The notes beneath the pieces were generated by a model. It was not told the DNA's origin. It saw only the letters and a list, made by a program, of their open reading frames with translations, and did no database searches. Shown piece by piece: positions 10,615 through 19,562 of a stretch of DNA of 64,000 bases. The translations under genes were made by a program, and so were the position numbers. This DNA comes from Roseiarcus sp963770035 (GTDB taxonomy: Bacteria; Pseudomonadota; Alphaproteobacteria; Rhizobiales; Beijerinckiaceae), in the NCBI GenBank assembly GCA_963770035.1, contig CAVYON010000067.1, forward strand, positions 496,001 through 560,000. Reading direction: 5' to 3'. The first letter of the stretch is position 1; the number at the start of each line of letters is the position of its first letter.

Positions 10615-11634
10615 ATGCTCAAATATGCATTTTGGAATAACAAGGGAGGGACGGGGAAAACCAGTCTCGCTTTTCAAACGATATGCCAGTTCGCTCGAAC
10701 AAGTCCGGATGCCAGGGTCCTCGTAATAGATATGTGCCCGCAAGCAAATCTCTCGGAATTGCTTCTAGGTGGTCTGGCGAAGAATGGAAGCCAGCAGTTA
10801 ATGCTGAGACAGGGGGCGCTTCCTCGGGCTACGATTGGAGGTTATTTTCAATCTAGACTGATGTCCGTAATGTCGAAGCCGGCTTTTTCAGTTAATGATT
10901 ACCTAACGGAGCCATTTCGGGTGAATGGCACTATTCCAAAGAACGTAATGCTAATGTGTGGCGACCCGTTGTTGGAGTTGCAGAGTAATTCCATGGCCAC
11001 TCTTGCCAGTACTAACCTAGCTGGGGTCAACACTTGGATCGCGATAATGGACTGGCTTGGAGAGTTCTTGGATGACGCAAAGGACGATTTTGATTATGTG
11101 TTTATGGACTTGAATCCAAGCTTTTCGATCTATACCCAGGTCGCCTTGGCGAATACAGACCGTCTCATAATTCCTACAATGGCTGACGATTCGTCTCGCC
11201 GAGCGGTACAAAACGCGTTTTCTCTTGTATTTGGAGTAAAACTTCCCTCTCCAATATATGCGGAACATAATTTTTCTAGCCGTATTATGGCAGCGAAGCG
11301 AAATTTGCCTAAAGTACATCTGATTGTACAAAACCGAATAACTCAGTATATGGGTCCAGCGTCAGCTTATGGAGCGGTATTATCACACATAACAGACGCA
11401 ATTCGGTCGCTCCTTGCGAGTTACCCGGAATATTTTACATTCTCAGACATTAAGTCAGGGATGCTCGATATACGTGATTTCCAAACTACGGGCGTTGTCG
11501 CGTTCGCCCGCGGATGCCCCTTCGATCGGCTTCTCCCGGGATACGTTCAGCTGCCTGGCAAACGAGTTCGGATCAATCGTGAACAGTTGGAGCTTTGCCG
11601 AGATGAGATTTCCGAGATAGTCTCCTCAATCTAA
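10615..11634 (+). CDS. Solo ParA/MinD-family P-loop ATPase, AT-rich, likely acquired
   Basis: The ATG at 10615, four bases after ggaggt, gives a 339-residue protein. It has the deviant Walker A motif NNKGGTGKTS (K10, K15), the Walker A' segment VLVIDMCPQANLSELL (D39 onward) and the Walker B region FDYVFMDLNPS (about 158-168), all diagnostic of ParA/Soj/MinD ATPases that dimerise on ATP. No ParB or centromere-like repeats are nearby, so plasmid partition is not obvious. Base composition is much more A+T-rich than the flanking genes and rare codons such as AGG, ATA and AGA are frequent, which indicates recent transfer. The function is unknown; solo ParA-like ATPases occur in mobile islands and in some defence or positioning systems. 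Confidence 0.85.
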   Translation: MLKYAFWNNKGGTGKTSLAFQTICQFARTSPDARVLVIDMCPQANLSELLLGGLAKNGSQQLMLRQGALPRATIGGYFQSRLMSVMSKPAFSVNDYLTEPFRVNGTIPKNVMLMCGDPLLELQSNSMATLASTNLAGVNTWIAIMDWLGEFLDDAKDDFDYVFMDLNPSFSIYTQVALANTDRLIIPTMADDSSRRAVQNAFSLVFGVKLPSPIYAEHNFSSRIMAAKRNLPKVHLIVQNRITQYMGPASAYGAVLSHITDAIRSLLASYPEYFTFSDIKSGMLDIRDFQTTGVVAFARGCPFDRLLPGYVQLPGKRVRINREQLELCRDEISEIVSSI

Positions 11635-11956
11635 AATCTCTTGACTCCGCTAACGTTTAGAACGACTGCGCAATTACGGTGACTCCTACCTCGATCTCTA
11701 TTTATTGCAAGCACGCTTCGCGGGTCGCCTCCGGCGAGCCTTGACCCCTCCGCGCGGTTCAGGCCTTTGTCCGCTATTGCCTTTGCTGACCGGCCCGGCC
11801 GTCCGGCCGGGTCCGCGCAGCAAAGACCATGGCTGAAAACGCCGCATCGGGCCGGCGCAGTCACCCGGAGGGGCGGAGCAAAGCGGAGCAGCGCCGAAGG
11901 CGCTTGACGGCGACGGGGCGATGCGAGCACGGTGCCCCTCTGTGTCCGTCGCGGTT
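11635..11956. other. Noncoding junction between AT-rich insert and host DNA
   Basis: Low-GC sequence continues to about 11705 and then changes abruptly to G+C-rich sequence at cacgcttcgcggg, marking the right edge of the inserted segment. The rest is G+C-rich, contains small self-complementary stretches such as ccggcccggccgtccggccggg, and has no credible gene. No integrase or attachment repeat was seen. Confidence 0.45.
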
Positions 11957-12038
11957 GTCATGCCCGCGCACGCCGGCACCCAGAGCCACCGATCATGGGA
12001 CGCGGCCAATCTGGATTCCCGCGTTCGCGGGAATGACA
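11957..12038. repeat. REP-like palindromic element, copy A
   Basis: The element begins TGTCATGCCCGCGCACGCC and ends in the mirror-image arm GGATTCCCGCGTTCGCGGGAATGACA. The inner arms cagagcc and ctggatt are also roughly complementary, so the whole can fold as a long hairpin with a smaller hairpin at each foot. A second copy with the same outer arms lies at 14554-14642. Such elements are common intergenic repeats in alphaproteobacteria. Confidence 0.75.
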
Positions 12039-12066
12039 AGTCTTCGCGGGAATAACAAGGCTCCGC

Positions 12067-12486
12067 CTACCCCTCGACCTCGATCCTGTTCTCGGCGCAC
12101 CAGGCGCGCAACGCCTTTTCCTTCTCCTCGCTCTCGTAGGCGTACCAGCGTTCCAGGGCGCCGACCCGGATGAGGAAATCCTTGAAGCGGCGATAGGCGC
12201 CCTTGCGGGAGAAGATGTCGGCGATCTCGTCGTAGCGATCGCTCAACTCGTCGGCCGCAAAGCGCATCACGAGCGGCTTGCCGAGATCGAGGTCGCGCGG
12301 ATTGGGAAGCTCGAAATATTTTTCGTCGTCGTCGATATCCTCGGGTTCCTCGAAGAACTCCAAGTCCCAGTCGCTATGCCAGTGGACCGTGCCGGTCTCC
12401 CGGTTCACCCGGGCCGAGTTCCCAAACACCGGGTCCGAGCTGACGAATTCGAAGGCTTCGAGGAGTTCGCTGAAGGCGACAGGCAT
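12067..12486 (-). CDS. UPF0158 family protein
   Basis: A 139-residue acidic protein. The C-terminal half matches the pattern I recall for UPF0158: DRYDEIADIFSRKGAYRRF, then FLIRVGALERWYAYE and KALRAWCAENRIEVE. The N-terminal part (ELLEAFEFVSSDP, then a tryptophan-containing segment VHWHSDWDLEFF and an acidic stretch EPEDIDDDEKYFELP) is also typical. Function is unknown for the family. The start lies only 45 bases from the end of the IS4 element, so the insertion may have cut this gene off from its original promoter. Confidence 0.8.
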   Translation of the reverse strand: MPVAFSELLEAFEFVSSDPVFGNSARVNRETGTVHWHSDWDLEFFEEPEDIDDDEKYFELPNPRDLDLGKPLVMRFAADELSDRYDEIADIFSRKGAYRRFKDFLIRVGALERWYAYESEEKEKALRAWCAENRIEVEG

Positions 12487-12521
12487 AGGACTGGCGCTCC
12501 AAGTTCCGAAGCTGGGTCGTT

Positions 12522-12530
12522 AAGACGACA
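12522..12530. repeat. Left copy of 9-bp target-site duplication
   Basis: AAGACGACA immediately precedes the left inverted repeat of the IS4 element, and the identical nine bases follow its right end at 13848-13856. This is direct evidence of transposition into this site. Confidence 0.88.
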
Positions 12531-13847
12531 CACTGCTGTCCGGTTGACTGAAGGGTCGTCTCTTGGAGATCGGCTGATTGATTGGGTTTGCGGGGGAAGA
12601 TGGGCGGTGTCGACTTGAACCGAGTGGCAGGGCAGTCTCGCGGGTTTTCCTGTGGAGATGGCCATGTACTTGGGCAAAACGCTTTTCGCGCAACTCATGG
12701 ATTTTGTGCCTTGGACGACATTCACGAGGATTGTCTCCCGTTATGGCGGCGACCATCGGGTGCGGGTTTTCCCCTGCGCCGAGCAATATCGGGTCATGGC
12801 GTTTGCCCAACTGACCTACCGGGAGAGCCTGCGCGATATCGAGACCTGCCTGTCCGTCCAGGCGTCGAAGCTCTACCACATGGGTTTGCGCGAACCGGTC
12901 CGGCGCTCGACGCTGGCGGACGCCAACGAAACGCGCGACTGGCGCATCTACGCGGATTTGGCCCAGCGACTGATTGTCCAAGCGAGGAAGCTCTACGCCA
13001 ACGAGGACCTTGGCCTGGACCTGACCAATACCGTCTATGCCCTGGATTCGACAACGATCGACCTGTGTCTGTCGGTCTTTCCCTGGGCGCATTTCCGGAC
13101 GACCAAGGCGGCGGTGAAGATGCACACCCTGCTCGATTTGCGGGGCAATATTCCGAGCTTCATTCATGTTTCGGACGGCAAGTTGCACGACGTCCATGCG
13201 CTCGACCTGCTGCTTCCCGAACCCGGCGCCATTTACGTCATGGATCGCGGCTACGTGGACTTCACCCGCCTTCACGCCATCCATCGGGCCGGGGCGTTCT
13301 TCGTGACGCGGGCCAAGTCGAACATGAACGCTCGCCGAGATCTCTTCCACGCCGACGGATCGTTCGACCGGGATCATCTGCGACCAATCCGTCGCTCTCA
13401 AAGGCCATTACACCGGCGCACATTATCCAGAACGCCTGCGACGCGTCCGATTCAAGGACGCCGAGACGCGCAAGACGCTGGTGTTTTTGACCAATCACTT
13501 CGGCCTTCCGGCCTTGACCATCGCCGCCCTATACAAAAACAGGTGGCAAGTGGAACTTTTCTTCAAATGGATCAAGCAGCACTTGCGGATCAAGCAGTTC
13601 TACGGCACGTCGGAAAACGCCGTGAAGACGCAGATATGGATCGCCGTCTCGGTTTATGTCCTCGTCGCCATCGTAAAAAAGCGCCTCGCCTTGGAGGCGT
13701 CGCTCTACACATTGTTGCAAATTTTCTCGATCGCCCTCTTCGAGAAAATGCCAATATATCAAGCGCTTACAATCGACCAAACAAAATCCAATACTTTACA
13801 AATAACTAACCAATTGAATTTATTCGATTTTTAGCCGGACAGCAGTG
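12531..13847 (+). mobile_element. IS4-family insertion sequence, complete ends, 1317 bp
   Basis: The left end starts CACTGCTGTCCGGTTGA at 12531 and the right end, read on the opposite strand, starts CACTGCTGTCCGGCTAA at 13847. The first 13 bases of the two ends are identical. The element is flanked by a 9-bp direct repeat, as expected for IS4-type transposition. It carries one transposase gene, which is frame-disrupted, so the element is probably non-autonomous now. It lies between the UPF0158 and DUF488 genes and interrupts neither. Confidence 0.9.
12658..13834 (+). pseudogene. IS4-family DDE transposase, frameshifted
   Basis: The first frame runs from MAMYLGKTLFAQLMDF through the first catalytic aspartate in ALDSTTIDLCLS and the second in YVMDRGYVDF, then shifts near 13366-13378. 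The remaining frame continues CDQSVALKGHYTGAHYPERL and has the IS4 signature YKNRWQVELFFKWIKQHLRIK with the catalytic glutamate. At the break the sequence reads G-ACCGGGAT-CATC where the family would read DRDTGIICDQ; restoring that peptide needs one more copy of ACCGGGAT. This suggests loss of one unit of an 8-bp tandem repeat. With that unit restored the protein would be 394 residues, the usual size. Confidence 0.85.
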
Positions 13848-13856
13848 AAGACGACA
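13848..13856. repeat. Right copy of 9-bp target-site duplication
   Basis: AAGACGACA follows directly after the right inverted repeat and matches the bases at 12522-12530. Confidence 0.88.
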
Positions 13857-13954
13857 ATATATTCAACCCCTATCCAGCCCGCTCAAGACGAGCGTCCCGG
13901 CTCGTATCAAGGCGCCCCCTTGCCCGAGCGAGGCTAAGCGCCGATTTTGGGATT

Positions 13955-14518
13955 ATGGCGGCGAACCCGTTCTTCACCATCGGCCATTCCACGCGCTCGA
14001 CCGAGGCGTTTGTGGCGCTTTTGCGGGAAGCGGAGGTCAGGCTGGTCGTCGACGTGAGAACCGTGCCGCGATCGCGGACCAACCCGCAGTTCAATCGTGA
14101 CGTCCTTCCCGCCTCGCTCGCCCAATTCCAGATCGGCTATGAGCATCTGGCGTCGCTCGGGGGCTTGCGCGGACTTCAACGCGACGTTTCGCCCAAGACA
14201 AACGCCTTTTGGGACAACGCGAGCTTTCACAATTTCGCCGATTACGCGATGAGCGAGAACTCTCGCTTAGGCCTCGAAAACCTGCGCGAGGCCGGACATG
14301 CGGCCCGGGCGGCCGTCATGTGCGCCGAGGCCGTCTGGTGGCGATGCCATCGCCGGATCATTGCGGACTATCTTATGGCTGCGGGCGAAGAGGTCTTTCA
14401 CATTCTCGGCGAAGGCCACATCGAGCCGGCGCGGATGACGCCCGCGGCCAAGCCGCAGCCGGATGGAACGCTGAGCTATCCGAAGGAAGGTTTGCCCTCT
14501 TCCGCAGCGCGGCGTTAA
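13955..14518 (+). CDS. DUF488 family protein
   Basis: A 187-residue protein with the DUF488 signature: TIGHSTRSTEAFVALLREA at the N-terminus, DVRTVPRSRTNPQFN near residue 30, and a cysteine-histidine segment, MCAEAVWWRCHRRIIADYL, near residue 125. The fold resembles Rossmann-like enzymes, but no reaction is established for the family. The final residues after YPKEGLP look unstructured. It stands alone between the IS4 element and a REP-like repeat. Confidence 0.85.
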   Translation: MAANPFFTIGHSTRSTEAFVALLREAEVRLVVDVRTVPRSRTNPQFNRDVLPASLAQFQIGYEHLASLGGLRGLQRDVSPKTNAFWDNASFHNFADYAMSENSRLGLENLREAGHAARAAVMCAEAVWWRCHRRIIADYLMAAGEEVFHILGEGHIEPARMTPAAKPQPDGTLSYPKEGLPSSAARR

Positions 14519-14553
14519 GCTGGAGCGCGAAACGCTCGAGACCACGTTCTCGC

Positions 14554-14642
14554 TGTCATGCCCGCGCACGCGGGCATCCAGAGCCGACGGTCGGCTGGCG
14601 CTGGCGCGGCCGCTCTGGATTCCCGCGTTCGCGGGAATGACA
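14554..14642. repeat. REP-like palindromic element, copy B
   Basis: It begins TGTCATGCCCGCGCACGCGG and ends GGATTCCCGCGTTCGCGGGAATGACA, sharing both outer arms with the copy at 11957-12038. The central segments (cagagccgac and gcggccgctctgg) differ between copies. It sits just after the DUF488 gene and may act as a transcription or mRNA-stability boundary. Confidence 0.75.
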
Positions 14643-14715
14643 GGCCTCTCCCGTCACGGCCTTCCCCCTGACCCGACCTCAACCTATCGTCTGCTTAACC
14701 TTTCGAGGCGCATCC

Positions 14716-15819
14716 ATGGCGATCCCGCAGTACTTCTCCAAGACCTATGCCGAGGCGCGACGGAAATTTGTCGACGCGGCCCGCGCCGGCGGGGCGGTGC
14801 TCGATACCCATGTCCACCCGAGCGCCCGCGGGGCGGAGGGCGAGGAACTGGCGGTCGACGTCGCCCGCTTCGGGAGCATAGAGTCGGAGAGCCTGTTCGT
14901 CGTCGTCTCCGGTACCCATGGCAACGAAGGGTTTTGCGGCTCCGGCTGCCAGACCGGCCTGATCGGCGAGGGCGTGGTCGCGGCGCGGCCGAAATCGATC
15001 GCCGTGCTGCTCGTCCACGCGGTCAATCCTTATGGCTTTTCCCACATCCGGCGGGTGACCGAGGACAATGTCGACCTCAACCGCAACTTCCAGGATTTCG
15101 CAAAACCCCTGCCGGAGAACGCGCGCTACGCCGAGATCCACGAGGCTCTGGTCCCGGTCGACTGGGACGGCCCCGCCCGCGCGAAGGCCGAGGACGCGCT
15201 CGCCGCCTGGCGCGCCGCGAACGGCGGCATGAAGGCCTACCAAGCCGCCGTCGCGGGCGGCCAGTACGCCTTTCCCGACGGGCTCTTCTACGGCGGGCGG
15301 GGGCCGGCGTGGTCGAACGCGACGTTCCGCGCCATTGTCGAGAGCCACGGGCGCGCGGCCAAGCGGGTTGCGGCGATCGACATTCACACCGGGCTCGGGC
15401 CGAGCGGCTACGGCGAACCGCTCTGCGTCGTTCCCCCCGACGCCCCCGGCTTTCAGCGGGCGCGCACGTGGTGGGGCGACGAGGTGACGTCGATCATGAA
15501 TGGCTCGTCGACGTCGCCGCCAGTCGCCGGTCCGCTGATCGGCTGCCTCGGGGCCTGCCTGCCGGGCGCGGAAGTGACCGCGATCGGCCTCGAATACGGC
15601 ACGGTCGAACTCGCCGAGGTGCTGGAGGCGATCCGCGGCGACAACTGGCTCTACGCCCGGGGCCTCCCATCGGGGCTCGGCATGGACGACCCGCTCGCCC
15701 GCGCGATCAAGGCGAGAGTCCGTGACGCGCTGACGGTCGACGCGGACGACTGGAAGGCCCAGGTTTTCGCCCGCGCCGCCGACTTTGCCCGCAAGGCCTA
15801 TCGGGGGCTGACGGGCTGA
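14716..15819 (+). CDS. DUF2817 / M14-like metallocarboxypeptidase
   Basis: A 367-residue protein without signal peptide. The zinc-site pattern of M14-type peptidases is visible: H and E in SGTHGNEGFCGS near residue 75, the NPYGFSHIRR and DLNRNFQDF segments that bind substrate carboxylate, and the third ligand in AIDIHTGLGPSGYGE near residue 222. A likely catalytic glutamate lies in IGLEYGTVEL. The substrate is not known; related enzymes trim C-terminal amino acids or deacylate amino acids (aspartoacylase-like). Confidence 0.85.
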   Translation: MAIPQYFSKTYAEARRKFVDAARAGGAVLDTHVHPSARGAEGEELAVDVARFGSIESESLFVVVSGTHGNEGFCGSGCQTGLIGEGVVAARPKSIAVLLVHAVNPYGFSHIRRVTEDNVDLNRNFQDFAKPLPENARYAEIHEALVPVDWDGPARAKAEDALAAWRAANGGMKAYQAAVAGGQYAFPDGLFYGGRGPAWSNATFRAIVESHGRAAKRVAAIDIHTGLGPSGYGEPLCVVPPDAPGFQRARTWWGDEVTSIMNGSSTSPPVAGPLIGCLGACLPGAEVTAIGLEYGTVELAEVLEAIRGDNWLYARGLPSGLGMDDPLARAIKARVRDALTVDADDWKAQVFARAADFARKAYRGLTG

Positions 15820-16828
15820 GTTCCGGCTATCGGCATCGAGGCCTCATGGCGCCGCGCTCTGCGACCGCCTCAGCCTGACGCCGGATTGTCCTGCAACAGG
15901 GAGCGGCGGCGCGCCCAGCGGGCGTCCTCTTCGGTCATCCACTGGCGGCGGCGGATCCTGATCCAGAGGGTGGTGAGCGGCGCCGGCCGTCCGGCGAGCG
16001 GCCGCCCGATTGCTGGCCGTTTGTGCGAAGCGCGCATTCGTGGCGGCGCCCGAGCCATCCGCCTGATGAAATGTCCTTGCATTCTCGGCCTCCCGAAATT
16101 TCCGTACCTTTTTTTTCCGAGATCGTGTCCCAACTGGTGCCGACGCCAAACCTCCCCGACACGCCATCCGATCGTCCTCAACCTGTAGCGCCGAACTCGA
16201 AAATTGCATTGATCCGGATCAGCCCGCGAGAAAGATCGCCATTGCGCAGACCTGATCGGCATCCGGCGCCTGCAACAAGGCATTGCGGAAAAACAGAATT
16301 TCGTGTACGGTCGAAATCGAAAGGCGGTCAGGCGCTTGCGCGCCGGTGCGGGCACGGGCGTGCACAAAGTCAGGCAAGCGCAGACTTCATGACGCCAGCG
16401 CTCGGTCGCGACAATTCGCGGAGCGTCACTCGGGTCGAGAAGCGGTTTACAAATTGGGGCGCGGTTCTCACACAACCTGACCTCGAGAAGCTGCTCCGCT
16501 GGCGACGACCGCTTGGTTGGCTTTTAAGAACCATCTATACATGTTAAATCCGCGCGGCTTGGAGGTCGCATTCGCCCGGAAAAGTCGTCGCAAACCCTTG
16601 AAAAGGCTCAAAACCGGCTCGAACTCCAATCCAGCTTGGACCTGGGTAACCAGCAATCAACTCGCGCCGAGCGCGCCCCGACCCGAGCCGGACACGCCGA
16701 GCCGCGCTTTGCAGGGGACGCGACACGACGCGGTCTGGCTTTTCGTCTTGAACTGCGTTAATCGGCTCTAAACTTTAGGGCGCTAACTCTCACCCCCATC
16801 GTAGCGAGGCGTTAAGCGTAGGCAAGGA
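15820..16828. other. Intergenic region of about 1 kb without a recognisable gene
   Basis: Several open frames cross this stretch on both strands (the longest about 200 codons, minus strand 15870-16475), but none shows a motif, credible start or amino-acid composition that I can defend. The segment 16500-16650 is less G+C-rich than its surroundings. It may be decayed coding DNA. Confidence 0.5.
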
Positions 16829-18040
16829 ATGCAGGGGACAAACGCGACAATTTGCGGGATTTCCTTGGAAGAAGACCGCGCTTCCAGCAAGGGCGCGCGC
16901 CATCTGGTTCTGGGCGCGGCGGTCGCGGCGACGATCGGATGCGTCGCCGCCTATGCGGTGCACGTCCGTAACGGCGTAGCGCCCGACCTCGCCGAAACGA
17001 GCCTCGCACAGGCTTCGCGCCTCGGGTTGCCGTTGACCCTGACGCTGGCGTCCCACGAAGATCCGGGAAAACTCTTCGGCGCGATCATCGTCGAGCCCGA
17101 GTGGCGCGCCCAGACCGTCGTGACGACGGAGCCGCCGCCGGTCGTGGCGAGCCTCACCGCCGAGCCTAACGCGGCTTCCGGAGTTTCTGTTCCGCCTCCC
17201 GCAGCGGAATCCGCGCCCGTTGCTCCAGCCGCGCCGCCTGTGACGGCAAAACTGTTGCCCGACACTGTTCCGCTGCCGCCGGTGCGCGAGGTTCCGTTGA
17301 TCGACGACACCGCACCGCTGCCGCCGGCGCGCCCGCCCGAATTTGCCGAGCCGGCGCCAAACTTCGGCGCACCCGAGCGCCGCTTGGAGCAGCCCCCGGC
17401 CGGAACGGCGGCCGCCCCCGCCAACGAACCCAACATTTTCCAAAGGCTTCTCGGTTTGGGCCAACCGTCCGGGTCGGTCGTCGCCTCCCGGCCTGCGGAG
17501 CTGCCTGTCGCGCCGCCGCCGGCCCGGCCGGCCATGGTCCCTGCTCCGGCGGCGTCGCCTGCGAACCCTGTCGCCACGCGCGCACACGGCGAAGCCCGGA
17601 GCGGCCTCGCGGGCCTCTTCAGCGCCTTCTCGAGTCACCCCAGCGTGGACCAACTCGGCTACGATCGGCAGACGGCGATCTACGATATCTCGGCGCGGAC
17701 TGTGTACCTGCCGGACGGGACGCGGCTCGAAGCCCATTCCGGCCTCGGCTCCGCGCTGGACGATCTGCGCTATGTGAGCGAGCGCGCCGTCGGTCCGACC
17801 CCGCCGCATCTCTACCAGCTCACCATGCGCGAATCGTTGTTCCATGGGGTGCAAGCGCTCCGCCTCACCCCGGTCGGCGACGGTGGCGTCTACGGCCGGG
17901 CGGGTCTACTGGCCCATCCCTACATGCTCGGCCCCAATGGCGATTCGAACGGCTGCGTTTCGGTCAAGGACTACGAGGCGTTTTTGCGCGCCTACCAGGC
18001 CGGGCAGATCACCAAGCTCGCCGTCGTCTCCAGGCTTTGA
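16829..18040 (+). CDS. DUF2778 (Tlde1-like L,D-transpeptidase fold) membrane-anchored protein
   Basis: A 403-residue protein in three parts. A short cytoplasmic start and one membrane helix (HLVLGAAVAATIGCVAAYAV, about 26-45) are followed by a long proline/alanine-rich linker (about 100-265). The C-terminal domain (about 275-403) has FDRQTAIYDISART-like strands and ends in HPYMLGPNGDSNGCVSVKDY, with the conserved histidine and the catalytic-type cysteine in SNGCVSVKD. This arrangement is frequent in Hyphomicrobiales. Related domains act on peptidoglycan peptides, some as secreted toxins; a periplasmic cell-wall role is more likely here. Confidence 0.8.
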   Translation: MQGTNATICGISLEEDRASSKGARHLVLGAAVAATIGCVAAYAVHVRNGVAPDLAETSLAQASRLGLPLTLTLASHEDPGKLFGAIIVEPEWRAQTVVTTEPPPVVASLTAEPNAASGVSVPPPAAESAPVAPAAPPVTAKLLPDTVPLPPVREVPLIDDTAPLPPARPPEFAEPAPNFGAPERRLEQPPAGTAAAPANEPNIFQRLLGLGQPSGSVVASRPAELPVAPPPARPAMVPAPAASPANPVATRAHGEARSGLAGLFSAFSSHPSVDQLGYDRQTAIYDISARTVYLPDGTRLEAHSGLGSALDDLRYVSERAVGPTPPHLYQLTMRESLFHGVQALRLTPVGDGGVYGRAGLLAHPYMLGPNGDSNGCVSVKDYEAFLRAYQAGQITKLAVVSRL

Positions 18041-18845
18041 CCGCTGACAGCGGTCCTGACCGAACCGTAAAAGAATGGGTCCGGGCTTTCTTCCCCGCGG
18101 CCCGATCGGCTGTCCCGGCGCCGCGCCGAAAGCCCTCATCCCGGCCGTTTACGCGGTCACCTTCCGCCCCGGAGGGCCCCTTATGGGGCCCATAGGGAAG
18201 TCTCTCCTCTCACACAGAGGGAGCTTTCCAGGTCGCCGATACTGAAGACGCCGACGGGTCAATTCTTGGGTCCTCGGATCCGCGAGCAAGCGGCGCCTAT
18301 CGTCCCCCCATCCGGCTCCCGTTCGATCGCCCCCCTTCCAGCCAGAGCCCGCCCCCTCGTAACCCTTTGGTTGGAAACGCCAATCTCAGTTTGGCGAGAA
18401 AAGCCTTTGGAAATTTAGAAATGTGGATTATCGTGATTCTCGCTGGGACGATCAAGCCATGTTCGGCAAGCGAGGACGGAATGGACGCGCATGGATGCGA
18501 GGCTGTCGGCGCCGTCAACGCGATGGCTCGAGCTGCGGGGACCGGCCGCGAAGGCGCGGCCGATCGCGTGGTCGTCCGCAAGCCGGGAGCAAATTTTTCC
18601 CCTTCGTCCGCTCGTAACCAATTGATAAGTCCAGATTCTCGGAAATTTTTTGCAACTTTTGGAAACCCATGGAAGCCTTTTGAAGCCTCCGCGGAAGGAA
18701 ATTGAAGCGGTTGGAAGGAAAGCGAAGAAAAGGGAAATCGCCGACCAGTCGCGGAACGGGGTTGAGCAGCGACGGGGGAACGGCCTGCTCGGAAATTTTG
18801 CCCTCTACGTCCGTCGCGAGTTTGGTGCGCTTCAGGCGTCGACAG
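18041..18845. other. Intergenic region of about 800 bp
   Basis: No convincing gene. A short perfect hairpin, GGGCCCC-TTAT-GGGGCCC, lies at 18174-18191, 130 bases beyond the DUF2778 stop, without a following T-run. The part next to 18845 is the 3' flank of the group II intron. Confidence 0.5.
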
Positions 18846-19511
18846 GTCGCGGTAGGGACAGGGATTGCTCCCCGCCCCCCGCACAGATCCCGGCGTGCGA
18901 CTTTCCCGCACCGGGCTCTTGCCGGAGGTCGGGCGTGATCAGGTGGGCACGGTTCCTTCCGCGCCGCGCCAATCCGCCGGCAGGCGACGGGCAGGACGTG
19001 CCTAGTCCGGTCCTGTGCCCGGGGCATCGCCTGTCGCCTGCCGTCCCTCCGACCGAACCCCCTTCCCTCCACGCCCTCCGCCGCCGCTCGTCGCGGCCTT
19101 GTTCAGGCGCTTCGCCGGTACTACGAGGCTCGTCCGACTCCTCGCCTGTTCCACGGCAGCTTCGGCTCCTCGCCTTCCCGCCGTAGCCCGAGATCACCTA
19201 AGCGACTGCGGGCCAGATGAGGTCTCCCAGGTTCCAACGCGATCCTTTCGTGCGTGATGTGGCCTCAGACCCCGGCAGGGCGACAGCGCCTCGCATAACG
19301 ACGCCGCACATGTTGCCTTCGACGCCATTGACCGTCTCGGCCCCTGCAAAATAGCCATTTCGTGGCTCAATCCCACACCCCACACGATTGTTGTGTACGC
19401 TTCGCCGCAGTCGTCACCTTCCACGACGCAACACTCACTACCGGGCGGGCGCTACCCCTTACCCGGACCGGATTTGCACCGGCTGGATCACGCCAGCTTC
19501 GCCTGGCGCAC
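18846..19511 (-). mobile_element. Group II intron, apparently ORF-less, 666 nt
   Basis: Read on the minus strand, the element starts GTGCGCCAGGCGAAGCTGG at 19511, matching the group II 5' consensus GUGYG, and continues through a typical domain I opening (CCGGTGCAAATCCGG, GGGGTAGCGCCCGCCCGG). Near the other end is a domain V hairpin at 18886-18918, starting GAGCCCGG with the AGC triad, closed by a GAAA-type loop and carrying a two-base bulge. A domain VI hairpin with a GCAA loop and a candidate branch-point A in CCTACC follows, and the intron ends GCGAC. Domain IV is only a short hairpin with 11-bp arms at 18978-18988 and 19033-19043; no reverse transcriptase is encoded. Splicing or mobility would need a maturase from elsewhere. 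Boundaries are my reading and may be off by a few bases. Confidence 0.78.
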
Positions 19512-19562
19512 CAATGGAAGCTTGCCAGAGCGGCGCCACTTCAAATCGCCCAGGGAGAGTCG

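Noticed and set aside
15870..16475. 201-codon minus-strand frame in the 1-kb gap
   Set aside because: Cysteine/arginine-rich, no motif and no good start context; it may be decayed coding sequence but cannot be supported.
18174..18191. GGGCCCC-TTAT-GGGGCCC hairpin as a rho-independent terminator of the DUF2778 gene
   Set aside because: No T-run follows and it lies 130 bases after the stop, so a terminator call is not justified.
18297..19072. Overlapping minus-strand frames around the intron 3' end
   Set aside because: They cross the ribozyme domain V and VI and have no homology pattern; treated as noncoding.
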